DNA from: Erigeron canadensis
Taxonomy: Eukaryota; Streptophyta; Magnoliopsida; Asterales; Asteraceae
Assembly: GCF_010389155.1 (NCBI RefSeq)
Contig: NC_057761.1
Coordinates: 46,548,213-46,612,212, forward strand
Length of the DNA: 64,000 nucleotides
Direction: 5' to 3'
The notes under the pieces: model-generated
What the model saw: the letters and a program-made list of their open reading frames with translations, nothing else
Databases searched by the model: none
Told to the model about the DNA's origin: nothing
Program-made: the position numbers and the translations under genes
Shown: in pieces, positions 1-12,100 of the stretch
How positions within the stretch are numbered: the first letter of the stretch is position 1
Layout: the number at the start of each line of letters is the position of its first letter

Positions 1-418
1 CAACCGGGTCTACTTATGAATGGGTTGATCCGCGTTATATGTTGTGTCTGATGGTAAAGGACAAAAAATAGCTGAAAAGGAAACGAGTTAAAGTTGTTAA
101 CCTGATTTGAAAGTTGCCCCCCCTATTATGCATGAAGGCTCTGTAATCATTTTATTTAGAATGCAAGTTATCAAAATACTATTATATCTGTAACCTAATA
201 CTCCACATTACCCTGTTTGTTATTATTGTTACTGTAATGTGGTGATACCATTATTTGAGTTACAACTTGAGAAGTATTGGTCTGCATAGAGTGCAATAGG
301 TAAGCTGGAATAGGAATTGCAATTTGTGTTTTTAGGTTGACTTGGTTGCCAGTTTCAGAAGCTGGTGGTTAATGTATATAGGTATTGACATCTTTATTTT
401 AAAAACTCGATAATCTAG

Positions 419-3400
419 GTCAATCACATTAGCAGCATCCGCTGGACAGCTTCCTGATCTGAAGATGATGACACTATTTGGCTGTGGAGCCTTTTTGTTA
501 AGGGGTGCGGGATGTACTATTAATGATTTGCTTGATCGTGATATTGATACAAAGGTTTAGAAACTTCTTTTGTCAGTTTTGGTAGAAATAAGCTATGTTG
601 CCATGCGGCTTAGTGACTTTGGTTGTCTAGATCGACTAAAGCTTGCCCCTAATCATATAGATGTGCTTTGTTTGAGGGAGAAACAAATTGGTTTTGTAAT
701 GAACCTCAATAGCCTGGATTTTTTACTTTTGATGCGACCTTTTCATTTGAAAAAAAATTCATACAAGAATTACATTCTTAGTATCATGGGAACTAAAATG
801 CTTAATTTCCTTCTTTTAAAAAATCGTGATAACCCTTTTGTAAAAATCTTTTTTTCTCGAAATATAGCTATTAACTATTCATCATTTGGGTATTTTGAAT
901 ATTTGACATTAAGATATTTAGTTCTATGGCAGGTGGAACGGACAAAGTCAAGACCCATCGCAAGTGGTGCCTTAACACCATTTCAGGGGGTTTCCTTTCT
1001 TGGTTTGCAATTGCTCTTGGGTCTTGGTATCCTTCTCCAGCTTAATCACTTTAGGTCTGATTCCACTTGGTTATTATCGAATTCAGTATATTGACATCAA
1101 AAATTCATATTGATATCTAATAGTTCTGCTTCTTCATAAATAGGAAGTTGTATGTGCTTAAAAGTTAAAACATGACCCAAAAGTTGTGTATGACTTCGGT
1201 CCTGCTTTACTTCTTCAAACCATGTTACCTTTTTTGTATCACCTGATTTGGGTATTCGATCCATATGAGATGAAAACACACATTGGCACGTTCATAAGTA
1301 AATGGTCGAAATTGCTATAGCTTGTGCACTTAAGTGTGCACCTGCATCTTCTGGCATAGCACTTTTTTTACTCTTTTAAATATTGACCGAATTTCATCTT
1401 TATTGATTATGAAACTGATATGTTACAGCATCGTATTGGGGGCTTCATCGTTGCTACTTGTCTTTTCATATCCCCTTATGAAAAGGATTACCTTTTGGGT
1501 AAAAACATCTACTTTTGTTTCACAGATATTTTTCTTCTCTTTTTCGTTTAATTGTTTTGATCACCTGATTGATTGCAATATTGAAACTTATTACAGCCTC
1601 AAGCCTTTCTTGGTTTAACATTCAATTGGGGAGCCTTACTCGGATGGTCTGCTGTTAGAGGAAGCCTCGATCCTGCAATTGTGTTGCCCCTATACCTTTC
1701 TGGAGTATTTTGGACCCTTGTCTATGATACAATATATGCCCATCAGGTAGGCATCTATTTAATTCAGTATAACGTATGTAGTTAAGTGGGAGGGTTGGGT
1801 AACAGTAACAGCCTAACAGGTCTAGACGAGTTTGGGTCAAAACGGGTTATCTTCGGTTACGGTTGGGTTGAAAATTTATTTTCTACAAAAATTTACCGTG
1901 TCAATAATCTAATATATTGAATATCATGTTCAGGATGTTTTATATATTATAAAATGCATTTTGACTTTTGACCTGTTTGCTTTGTGGATACTTTCTATTT
2001 TTGTTTTTATTATATCTGTTAGGTGTTGACATTATTAATATATATTGGATGATGCTCTTCTTCTTGGAAGTTTCCTATTGTATATCTGGCCCTCCCTTGT
2101 TTTGGGGTGGGTGGACTTCGACTGAATGAGTTAAAAGCTTGGCCTTGCATAAAGAACCTTTTTTTTTGCCTTGCGCGTTTGACCCATTAGGTATAAAATA
2201 TGACCTGAATATACTCATTCATAACTAAATGGGTCCAAATTGGCACCTTCGTAATATAGCAACACTTGTTTATTATATGTATCTACTATCTAATTTACTT
2301 TAAAGCATATTATCAATTACAAAACTTCAGGATACTGATGGACTGACATCATTTAATAGGTAAATGTTCAACAAACGCCACACATAATATAAAGTGTCAA
2401 TGAAGAGTCTAGAACACACCTTATGTGCATCATGCTATCAATTTACATTTCGTAGCAATCAAAATGGTGGGACAAATTTTGGCTTGATAGTTCTGTCACT
2501 TCTGTGTTCCACCCTAGGCATTCGGGTAGTTTAGGAGGAGTAGGATAGTTTGCCATTCAAAAAAAATAATCAAATTGGCTGGTCAGGTACTCAGGTATGA
2601 CTTGAAATGGACATTTTTATAAGTTGTGGTAAAAACAGATGGGTTGAGCCACGGCTAATTTTTTGTCCATTTAATTTTTGAATGAGCAAACATGTTTATA
2701 TATTATAACTACAAATATATCTAATACTATCTTACAAAGCATTTAGAAAAGATGATTGAACTACCCAAAATACCCCTATTCTTTATTCACTAATTTAAAC
2801 ATCTCTACCTAATATATCTATAATAACCTTAAATGTCAACCACTCATTTTTTTCTCTTTCCTCAAATTTCGACCACTCATTTTTTTCTCTCTCATCCATA
2901 AATCATTTTATTCCTCTAATTCATTCAAAATCTTTTATCTCAAAAACCGTATATTGATAAATTATAAAAATTGTATGGGTGTTTTTAAAATTTTATGCTC
3001 TTTCATTAGAGATGTCATTCTATATACTTTCGACGAATTTTTAAATCCAAGGACGAAGCCCGTACGGCTAAGGCATTTGGCTATCATACTCTATGACTTG
3101 ACCTATCACCCCCATCATCTCACGCGCGGGCACTATCTCTCGTACTTAATAAAACACTTTAGGAGGTTTTAAGCATTTGAATACACCTTAGGCTCCTTTC
3201 AACCCATTTGATCCGTTTCTGCTACGTATAATTTTACCACCTTTATGAACTATTATTAATAGAATACAATCCAAATTGGCGCGACTCATTTGAATATAAA
3301 TGGGACAAACTGCAGTTTGGTGTAGCGGTTAGATTTCACTACTAAAATAAATTAGAATATAGGTTATGTACTGGTTTATGGTACTGAAATCTCGGATAGT

Positions 3401-5447
3401 GTTAACATTAACTAACGTTAACTAAGTGTCTAAACCATCAAAACTTCGAAACTAAGTGTCTAAATTTGAAAAAGTAGCCAGTTGGGGGTTTTAGAAGTTC
3501 TACACTTTCTTAAAGAACATTAAGGCACTCCAAAGTCCAAAAACAAACAATCCAAGCATTACCAAATGATCCCTGAATATTGTTGATTTTGGATTGGAGA
3601 CTAAGTTAAAGCACATGTGCTATATTAGTCCTTTGACTTTTGTGTATGTTGATTACATGAATCCAGGATAAAGAAGACGATGAGATAGTGGGAGTTAAGT
3701 CCACTGCCTTGAGATTTGGAGATTCCACAAAGGAGTGGATCAGTGGATTTGGAGTTGCTTGCATTAGTAGTCTAGCACTTAGTGGGTTCAATGCAAATCT
3801 TGGTAATACATCACTCCCAATTTTAATTTACCAGCTCTAATCAACTTGGTGTCACTATTTTGGGCTTGTGGTACCAATTTCGAACCAAAGATGTCAGATA
3901 AAATCTAAGAAAATAGCTAAAAGGAAATGGGTCAAAGTTGTAAAACAGGTAAAAAGTAGCCAAGTGGTTATTCAAGGGAAAAGTCAAAGAAAGTTATATG
4001 TTGGACTCTAATTTGGGTATAGCTACCAGATACAACGGGTAACTTTCAAAACTTAATGCTTGTTAACCGGTGCTCTTAAGTTTATACCTATGTGGACCTA
4101 AAAGAGTTACAATTACCTAGGTGGACATACTTTCAAAGAAAGTTTTTGTTCTTTACATTTTCCCCTTATTTAAAGCATAAAACCTCCTAAAACCTGTTAG
4201 TCAAAAAGGTTATATTACTTTGATCTAATATAAGTTTTGTAATAATATTTGACATACTATTATTTGTAATTAAATTTTAGGGGTTACTACAATTACGTAT
4301 ATTTGAAATGTTACCCATTCATTGTGTCACCTCTATTCCGGCCCATCAAATTTACAAAGTTTGAGTTAACATCAAGTCTAAGTGCAATGTTTGACTTTTT
4401 TCCAGTATCGAACTTATCCTTTATTCGAAGTCATTATTTTATTGGTAATGATGATAATGAGCAATAGATTCTTTAAACTTGCAATATGTCAAAAAAGTGA
4501 ACGTTGCATCTTTCATTGATATACCAAACAAGAAATTTGTAGAATTTTTCATAGGAATATAGGTCATGTATTGATATGAAACCTCTCTTGCTTCTCTCCA
4601 AGCAGGATTGCCATATTATGTGTTTTTGGCAGCAGCTTCCGGGCAGTTAGCATGGCAAATTTGGACGGTAGACATTTCTTCCGGACCTGATTGCAGTAGA
4701 AAGTAAGTGATATCTTGACCTTAATTTTTCATATGCTGGTTTCAACCTGAAAAGCTGGTTGTTGATACTTCAATTAGCAACAGTGTTTGGTTTACAGTTT
4801 CTGTAATTTTTTTACTTTTTTTATTTTTTTGAAACAGCAATTTACAGATTCTTCAATAATCAGTTTCAAATCAATAGTTTCATATTAACTTGTGACAAAA
4901 CTGATTATCCTCATAGGGTAATAATAGAGTTACCCGTTTACTCATAACCTACTTTGAGACTGTTTACTTTCATGTCATCAGAAATAGTCCCCCTTTCTTC
5001 CACGAGATTTTCTGTTTCAGTTACTTCACTACTAATTATTACAGCTTTAAACAACAAAGCGCATACACATGCTAGTTTCTACAACCAGACAATCGGTTCT
5101 ATTACAACTGCTTATTATTAGGCATCACATTCTCATTTTTAAGACAAACATCCAAACTTCCTCTTAGTGCGTAATGGTATGGTTTTTCTTACCACACCTG
5201 AAAAGCTGGTTTGTTTATGTTCTTTTTTCATGTGCTGAATGTTAATTAAAGAATACCTGAGATCTGTACATATGCACTCCGCTAATTGTTTATGCTCTTT
5301 TCATGTGCTAAATGTTAATAAGAGAATACAATGTACATACGTACTCCGCTGATTTGGGTGTTTATGTTTTGTTATAGATTTGTATCAAACAAATGGTTTG
5401 GAGCTTTAGTGTTCAGTGGCATTCTTTTAGGCAGATTATCGTCATAA
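419..5447 (+). CDS. COQ2: 4-hydroxybenzoate polyprenyltransferase, mitochondrial (UbiA family), 5'-truncated by window edge
   Basis: Attaches the polyprenyl tail to 4-hydroxybenzoate in ubiquinone synthesis, in the mitochondrial inner membrane (family knowledge; Arabidopsis PPT1/COQ2). Exons by phase and GT-AG borders: 419-554, 933-1054, 1429-1498, 1597-1746, 3667-3802, 4606-4702, 5378-5447 (TAA), giving 259 complete residues. Seen: the first Asp-rich prenyl-diphosphate motif NDLLDRDID at the end of the first visible exon, then [11 protein letters not shown], and the second Asp-rich motif [13 protein letters not shown] across the 1746/3667 junction. Hydrophobic helices ([28 protein letters not shown]) lie between them. 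The transit peptide and first helices are upstream of the window, and bases 1-418 look like intron. The 1.9 kb intron 1747-3666 holds a Helitron-like insertion. All phases agree and no break is seen, so the gene is probably functional. Confidence 0.95.
2720..3142 (+). mobile_element. Helitron-like non-autonomous element, copy 1 (in COQ2 intron)
   Basis: Starts TCTAATACTATC after an A and ends with a GC-rich hairpin region (CACGCGCGGGCAC) followed by CTATCTCTCG and then a T. The body matches copies at 11374-11822 and 46273-46730 (both in minus orientation) and partly 46826-47076. Shared marks are the segment near 3055-3110 around CCCGTACGGC and the CT-rich stretch at 2830-2900. The A/T flanks and absence of a target-site duplication fit Helitron insertion. 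The last four bases are CTCG, not the canonical CTRR. No coding capacity. Confidence 0.6.
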
Positions 5448-7170
5448 TGGTGAGTTGATTCAAGCTTATCATGTTGTTGGTTTCTTTTGTGGATAAGATG
5501 CTTAAAGCTTGCGTACTTCTGGAGGTCTTGGAATACTTGGCAAGCAACCATGCAGTGGTGGAACTGAGAAGGATGGGAGTAAAATTTTGTAATATGCAAT
5601 TTCGGAAGAATATTATTAGTTATATTTATGTGTAAAAACACGCACATGAATTAATTCAAGGGATGTAGTATTCAAACGACATGTATAGTCAAGTTAGTTT
5701 GGAAGAACATATAGATGTTGATAAAACACACACATGAATCTATATATTCAAATTTACAATTACTTTTTCCTCTGCATCCATTTGTTTTTGTAAATATATT
5801 TGTATCTATATATTCTATTTTTTCAGTACTTTATTACTTCATGCATTCCTCGGCTACTTTGTATTATTTTACTTTTTAAAAACGACAATCTATTCTAATC
5901 ATAAATTACATGAATGTTTGTGACAAGCTTTGAGATTAATGTATATATACCAATGGGTTGGTGGTCCATTGGTAAGATTTTAGACTTTCTGGAAATTCAT
6001 CAAAGTTTGAATGCTAGCTACGAACTACTAACTCACTGTTCAAAGTATATACTATTCCTAATACTCGTACGATATACGTAACTATATAAAATATTAAAAT
6101 TAAAAGTTAACATAAATTATACTGAAAAGTACATATTTTATTTGATGTGTGTATACTAATATTACCAATGAAAACAACATTACATTACATATAAATAATA
6201 AAATGAAATAAAAACTATATACTAGAAATATCATATTAAAAAGAAAAATATAACATGAATACTTAAAAATTCATAAACAATTAAGTTTTTAAAAATTTCA
6301 CATAATACCCAACAAAATCATAATATAAAAAAGAAAATTACAATGAGATTCAAAAGTCGCAATGACATTCTATAAGATCACATTTTGTAGAATAGTTTTT
6401 GATTTTTTTATCGTAAGTTTGACTTTTCATTGTGGTTATCGTTGCGATTCTCATTGCAGTTACCAAATTTTAGAATCTTATTGTGATTTTGCGATATTGT
6501 TTTTGTGATTTTTACTATCGCATTGCGCTTTTGTTAAAAAACTTAGCTAAATTGATATATTTTCATCAAAAATTAAGTAGTCTTGTTATTTTCGTTGTTA
6601 AAAACATACAATACGAAAATACGATACATCAGATCAAAGTTTTACGGTTCATGCCTTCTCCCGTTCATCCAAACAAAATACAAAATTAAATAAGGGTGTG
6701 TTGCTCACCTTTTTTTTGATGCGAATGTTTTGAGTAGCTTGCAACTCGTAATCGGATCATTTAAGTAAGGAGTCAAGAGTTTTTAGTAATTCATGAAATA
6801 CTCGCATCTAGATTTTTATGTATAAAAATAATATTTAATAAAATTAGAATGAGACTATAAACTTCAAACTTAAGTATAATTAAACAAGACATAATATTTC
6901 AAGTTTCAAACTTAATTGTTTTGAAACATACACATAATGTTTCAAACAAAAAAATAAATAAACAAACAAAATTTGACCAATTCTGACTTGAGTTTGACCC
7001 GATATTGACCGAGTTGAACAAATTCTAACCAAATTTGACCCGAGTCGTATTCACCAAGCCATAGCGATTTGTACAACACCAGGTCTAATGTATTGGAATG
7101 GTGATATTCGTTTAAATCGAAACGAATCGGAATTAGACGTAAAATAAATTCATATGAGTTTAATTATTTA
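5448..7170. other. COQ2 3' flank and AT-rich intergenic DNA
   Basis: The first 200 bases or so after the COQ2 stop are probably its 3' untranslated region. The rest is AT-rich with no reading frame or protein similarity I can support. Bases 5955-6015 resemble a decayed tRNA-derived SINE head (a possible box A at CCATTGGTAAG), but not convincingly. Confidence 0.5.
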
Positions 7171-7379
7171 GGGGGTGTATGGTATTGCGATTACAAAACA
7201 AAATCCGCGTTTTCAAAATTGATTATGCGTTTTCAAAAGCATGTAGGTACATGCTTCTCCAAAATAGCGTTTTCATAGCCAAAAATCACTTTTTCATACA
7301 AACATTTTTTTTAGATTATTTACGTTTTACAAACGTAATAATCAAATAATCACTTTATAACACAATCCCAAACACCCTC
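7171..7379. mobile_element. Tourist-like MITE (PIF/Harbinger type)
   Basis: A 209-bp element beginning GGGGGTGTATGG and ending CCAAACACCCTC, i.e. imperfect terminal inverted repeats. It is flanked on both sides by TTA (7168-7170 and 7380-7382), the 3-bp target duplication typical of PIF/Harbinger MITEs. It lies about 0.7 kb upstream of the SWO1 leader and carries no coding sequence. Confidence 0.75.
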
Positions 7380-7859
7380 TTAATAAGTTTTAGTGGGCAT
7401 TTTTGCATTTTTTGAAATTCATTTTCATGTGGTTGTTTTTATGTATTTTTTGTTTATTATTTTTTGTTATATTTATTTTTAATTTATAAAAGAAATAAAC
7501 TATCAAATTATAATATTTTTTTCTTGTTTCTTATTTCTTATTTTAAATCTATAACTATTTTGAAAATGTTAAATAAATCAAACACATCTTAAACCAAATT
7601 TCTATTGGCTTTGGTTTGACCTAGGACTTTCAAACCTAGGCAACAAATTTTATTTTATTAAAAATCTAACTAAAAAAAAAAAAAAAAGTAGCTTTTGGCA
7701 TCCCATACTTTTCACAAACACCACTCTACTCACGCCACATACGTGCGGCCTAACCTAATTAGACCCCTTCTCCACTCTACTCCTATCCATTCCAAATAAG
7801 CATCCATTCTTTTGTCATCTTTCTTCTTTTCTATCTTTTTATTATTCTTTTTATTTATC

Positions 7860-9145
7860 TCTTAACTCCCCACTGTCTTTACTCTCTCTCACTTCAAACT
7901 CTCTCTCTCTCTAAAAATAAACTACTTCATATATATCACTTTCACTCAAAGCCGTCTGCTTTTCCATTTTCTTGTTCTAATCACGTCATTTTCAAACTCT
8001 CTTCTACTTCTGTCAGGTTATTTTATCTATCAGCCTCAAAATTAGGGTTTTTTTTATTTTTTTATTATCTATATCTATTTATGAAAGGAAGATTGTAGTT
8101 GAGCTGATCAAACGGTCAGGATTTCTTCACCGAATGGAGCGTGGTATACCTTCTTCTTCTTCTTCTTCTTTACTTACTTCTCTTAAAATATACATATATA
8201 TATATTTGTATGTATCTATGTCTGTATGTATTGTATATAGGAATTAGCTTTGACTTAGGGTTTAGCTTTGAAATTTGTCATAAAAAAGCTGGCTTTAATT
8301 GTTAGTTGTTCATAACGTTAAATTTTGCATATTTTATTCAGTTACTTGTATCTATTTTGTGTTTTTGTTTAGGTATCATTCATAAATATTTTTCTTGGTA
8401 GTGAACTGTAATATCTTTAAATTAAAATTATATATTCCTTACTACTACAATTTAAATATCATTTCATTTTTATGATTTTGTTTGTTGCGAATTAAATGTC
8501 TACTTTGAAAAGTAGTTTGGTAATTACCCGATTTTACCTTAATTATCATTTAACGTAATTAAATAATGTAATTTTCTAGACAAGTGAAAAATGTTGCATT
8601 TAGGGTAGAATCATCATTTTCTCAACTGAAAAAGTAAATTGGCGTGATCCCCATGATGGTGACTTCAGTCACATTCGGGCCCCATGTCCTTTTATGTTAT
8701 GTGATTTACCCAGCTACCATATCCTTCATGTGACCGGTCGGTGGGTGATTGATGATGGGTCGGTTATCCATTTAAGTTGGTACGGAAATAGTACCGTAGC
8801 ACTATACTTCGGATTATTTGATAAGTATATATGCCGGGAGCTACTATGGATTATACTTTTGAGACCTAACATGCTCAAAATTTTACTAGTATAGCTATTG
8901 GTTCATCTATGTGTATTGCAAGTAAATATAAATTGTTACTCTTTTGTTAAGTTTTTTGGTTTCAAAACATTTTTCAAGATTTTAACTTCAGAAGTAAAAG
9001 GAGAAAAATTCTAGGTTTAAAACTTCATCCTTATTAGTGTAGCATTCTTTTTATTTGGTTCTTACAGTATTGGTTCTTACAGAATTGGTTCTTACAGAAT
9101 TAATTTAATGCTTGTTGAGTTTCTATTAACTGCAGGGATATACCA
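7860..9145 (+). promoter_or_regulatory. Likely promoter/5' leader of the Agenet gene, with a leader intron and two uORFs
   Basis: A CT-rich tract (7860-7915) precedes the leader, a common setting for plant transcription starts. The leader exon probably ends at 8143 (GTG|GTATAC) and resumes at 9136 (CTGCAG|GG), ten bases before the main ATG. uORF1 is 8081-8098, five codons and a stop. uORF2 starts at 8134, crosses the leader intron and stops at 9189-9191 (21 codons), so it overlaps the main start in another frame. Splice sites are seen; transcription start and translational effect are inferred. Confidence 0.55.
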
Positions 9146-12100
9146 ATGGACTATGATGATAATGAATTTCAAGGACAAAATCGCCAATTAGCATCAGAAG
9201 GGTGCTCAAAAGCTTTCCCTGTTTTGAATCCGTATGCTCTTCCCAAGTTTGATTTTGACGATAGCCTCAACGGGCATTTAACTTTTAACAGCTTGGGTGA
9301 AAACGACACTTTCCTTGGTATCACTAATCAAGAGGACAATCAGTGGATCGAGCAATATTCACGTGGAAGTAGTGGAATAGATTTCAATTCAAGTACTGTG
9401 GAATCAAGACGTGGCAATGTATGGTCTGAAGCAACATCTTCAGAATCTGTTGAGATGCTTCTAAAATCAGTTGGACAGGAAGAAAAAGCTGTGCAAGAAA
9501 CAATAATTGAAAATTTGGATGCATGTAATGAGCCAAGAAACTTAACTGAAGTTATGGATCCCAATTTGAATCAAGAATCTCAAAAAAATCAAATATCTAG
9601 CACAGAGTCGTATTCTGTAGTTCCTAGTGAGAAGCCTAATCTATGTGTTTCAGAGGAAAAAGTGGAAAAAACATTTGATGATGTAATTCAAAAGGAAGGC
9701 GAGCATTTGGTGAATGAGGCCTTGGTAGACAACCCGGGCCCTGCAGAGAATGTTGGTGCAAGTATTGAGACGGTAAATAATCAAGAAAGCCTGCAGCTGG
9801 TTTCTGCTGATGCCAGTGGTTTGTCAAAAGACGTGTCTCTTGGTTCTGCAGAACAAAGCGTTCTACGTAAAGAAAATAGTGTGAGTGTTGAAAGTCATAC
9901 AAATAACACAGAAGTGTCTCTTTCTGTGGAGAACCTGTCAGCTGAAACTAGCAGCCCGCTCAATGAAATCCCAGCCCCAATTTCAGAAACAGATGATCAT
10001 GAATCTCCAAGGTCTATTACAGGTTCTTTGACTAAGATATCTTCTGTCAATTGTTCCTCTGTTGAAAATATCGAAATTGGCACTGGAAAGGATGTCCAAG
10101 ATGTATGTTTAACTGAAAAGGCCGACGCAAGCTTGCCCATGAGAAGTGGTGATTTGGACATTGAGGCTGTTCATGCTCTTGATAATCAAAAGAATGTTGA
10201 ACAATCTTTATGTGTGGAAAAAGAGAATACAGTAATAGCTTATAATTTCGAATCTAGCGTGCCTGCTCAAATTGAACAAGGTATATTATTATATGATCAT
10301 AGGCTATGTAGGCTTATTTGATACATGTATATATAGGAGGGGCAAGATGGCCTGTATGTGTAACAGGTCAAAACATCTTATTTAGCAAGGGCCGGAGTGG
10401 GCTAGGTTGATGTGTAACGCTTTTGTTCCAATTTTTCTAACAAATGATAAATGCATTAATTATCATTGTATTGGACTATACAGTATTATTACAATAGCCA
10501 TGCAAAACTGAATTTTCTTGACAGGAGGTTTTATATTTTTAAGAATTGGCTTTGAACAATCGTTTATTCGTTTGACCTGTTTAAATTACCGAGTACATTT
10601 TTATACTGACCTATTTCGGGTTAAAAATTGACCAGATCAGCCCATTTATAAATGGGTTGAAACTGCCACGTTTACATGTTTATTACATTTTAGTCGCATA
10701 AACTTCTTCTTTTTCTTTTCATTGTCAGTTGCCGTTACAGAATCTGATAAAAGGTCATCTCATGACACGTCTGATGTTCATGTTAATCCTGATGCCGATG
10801 ACCAACCAAAATCACCTATTTTTGGGGTGAGTTTAGTGCACCAGGATAACAAAGGAAATGTGGATGGATTCCCGTGTGAGGGAAATCCCCAAAACGAAAT
10901 TCCACAGGATGAAAGTGTGGTTGCTTCTGGTGTAGAGAATCCAATATCTTTAGTTGAAAAAGAAGCATCTCCTATTCTTGATGAAAAAGCTGTATCTGGG
11001 ATGGATTTTCACTGTGCAACACCGGTTGAAAGCTGTAGTGCAAGCCAGATTGAACAAAAACCCGGGAGTAATAATGCCGATCAAGAAACGGGGAATAGTT
11101 CTCAGTTAGATAGTTTACAGGGCCAGGAGGAGTCAATTATAATTATAAAAGGTAAGCAAACATACCGATGATATACTATGACCTTCCTTATACTGCTTTC
11201 CAGTGCGTGCTGAGAATCATCAGATATATCACCTGGAAGTGATTACATTTATGGGTCATTAGTGAAGGGGACAAAATGAGTGGGTTGTGTAATGGTAGTT
11301 CAAAGTATGCGTTCTTTCGGGTTTGGCTGACACTCTGTTTTATTTTTCAAATAGTTATCTTTTTCTTGAGTTACGAGAGATAGTGTCCGCGCGTTGCGGC
11401 GGTGAGATGGTGGGGGTGATAGGTCAAGTCATAGAGTATGATAGCCAAATGCCTTGGCCGTACGGGCTCCGCCCTCTGATTTAAAAATTCGGCGAAAGTA
11501 TATCGAATGACATCCCTAATGAAAGAGCATGAAATTTTAAGAACACCCATGCAATTTTTATAATTTATTGATATACGGTTTTTGAGATAAAAGATTTTGA
11601 ATAAATTAAAGGAATAAAATGATTTATGGAGGAGAGAGAAAAAAAGAGTGGTTGAGATTGGAGGAGAGAGAGAAAAATGAATGATTGAGATTTAAGGGTA
11701 TTATAGGTATATTAGGTAGCGATGTTTACATTAGTGAATAAAGAAGAGGGGTAGTTTAGGTAGTTCAATTACTTAATTGAGATTTGAAAAAAGGGCAAAA
11801 TGCTTTATAAGATAGTATTAGACTAGTTTATCAATCTGACTACTAAAGTTAAGATCATATTAGTGATCATCTATTAGACGGAATTACAGAAAAGGCATGC
11901 TGTAGCGAATTAAATAGACTTGGTTGAAAAATAGTATTGGTTGAATAAATAATTTAGCAGGTTTTAGGGCCCCGTTTAACCCAATTCGCTCATTATTTAA
12001 ATTTCTTCTTTTGTTGAATCCATTTGAACTGTTAGAAATTAAACATAACTGGGATCAAATCATTTAGAGATAGAAGGGTCAAAATGGCCACCTCTACTCA

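Noticed and set aside
1..418. An earlier COQ2 exon
   Set aside because: No segment encodes the expected preceding UbiA helix in frame with a donor site; it looks like intron.
8694..8894. 66-codon open frame upstream of the Agenet ATG
   Set aside because: It lies within the leader intron 8144-9135 and shows no family resemblance; it is most likely chance.
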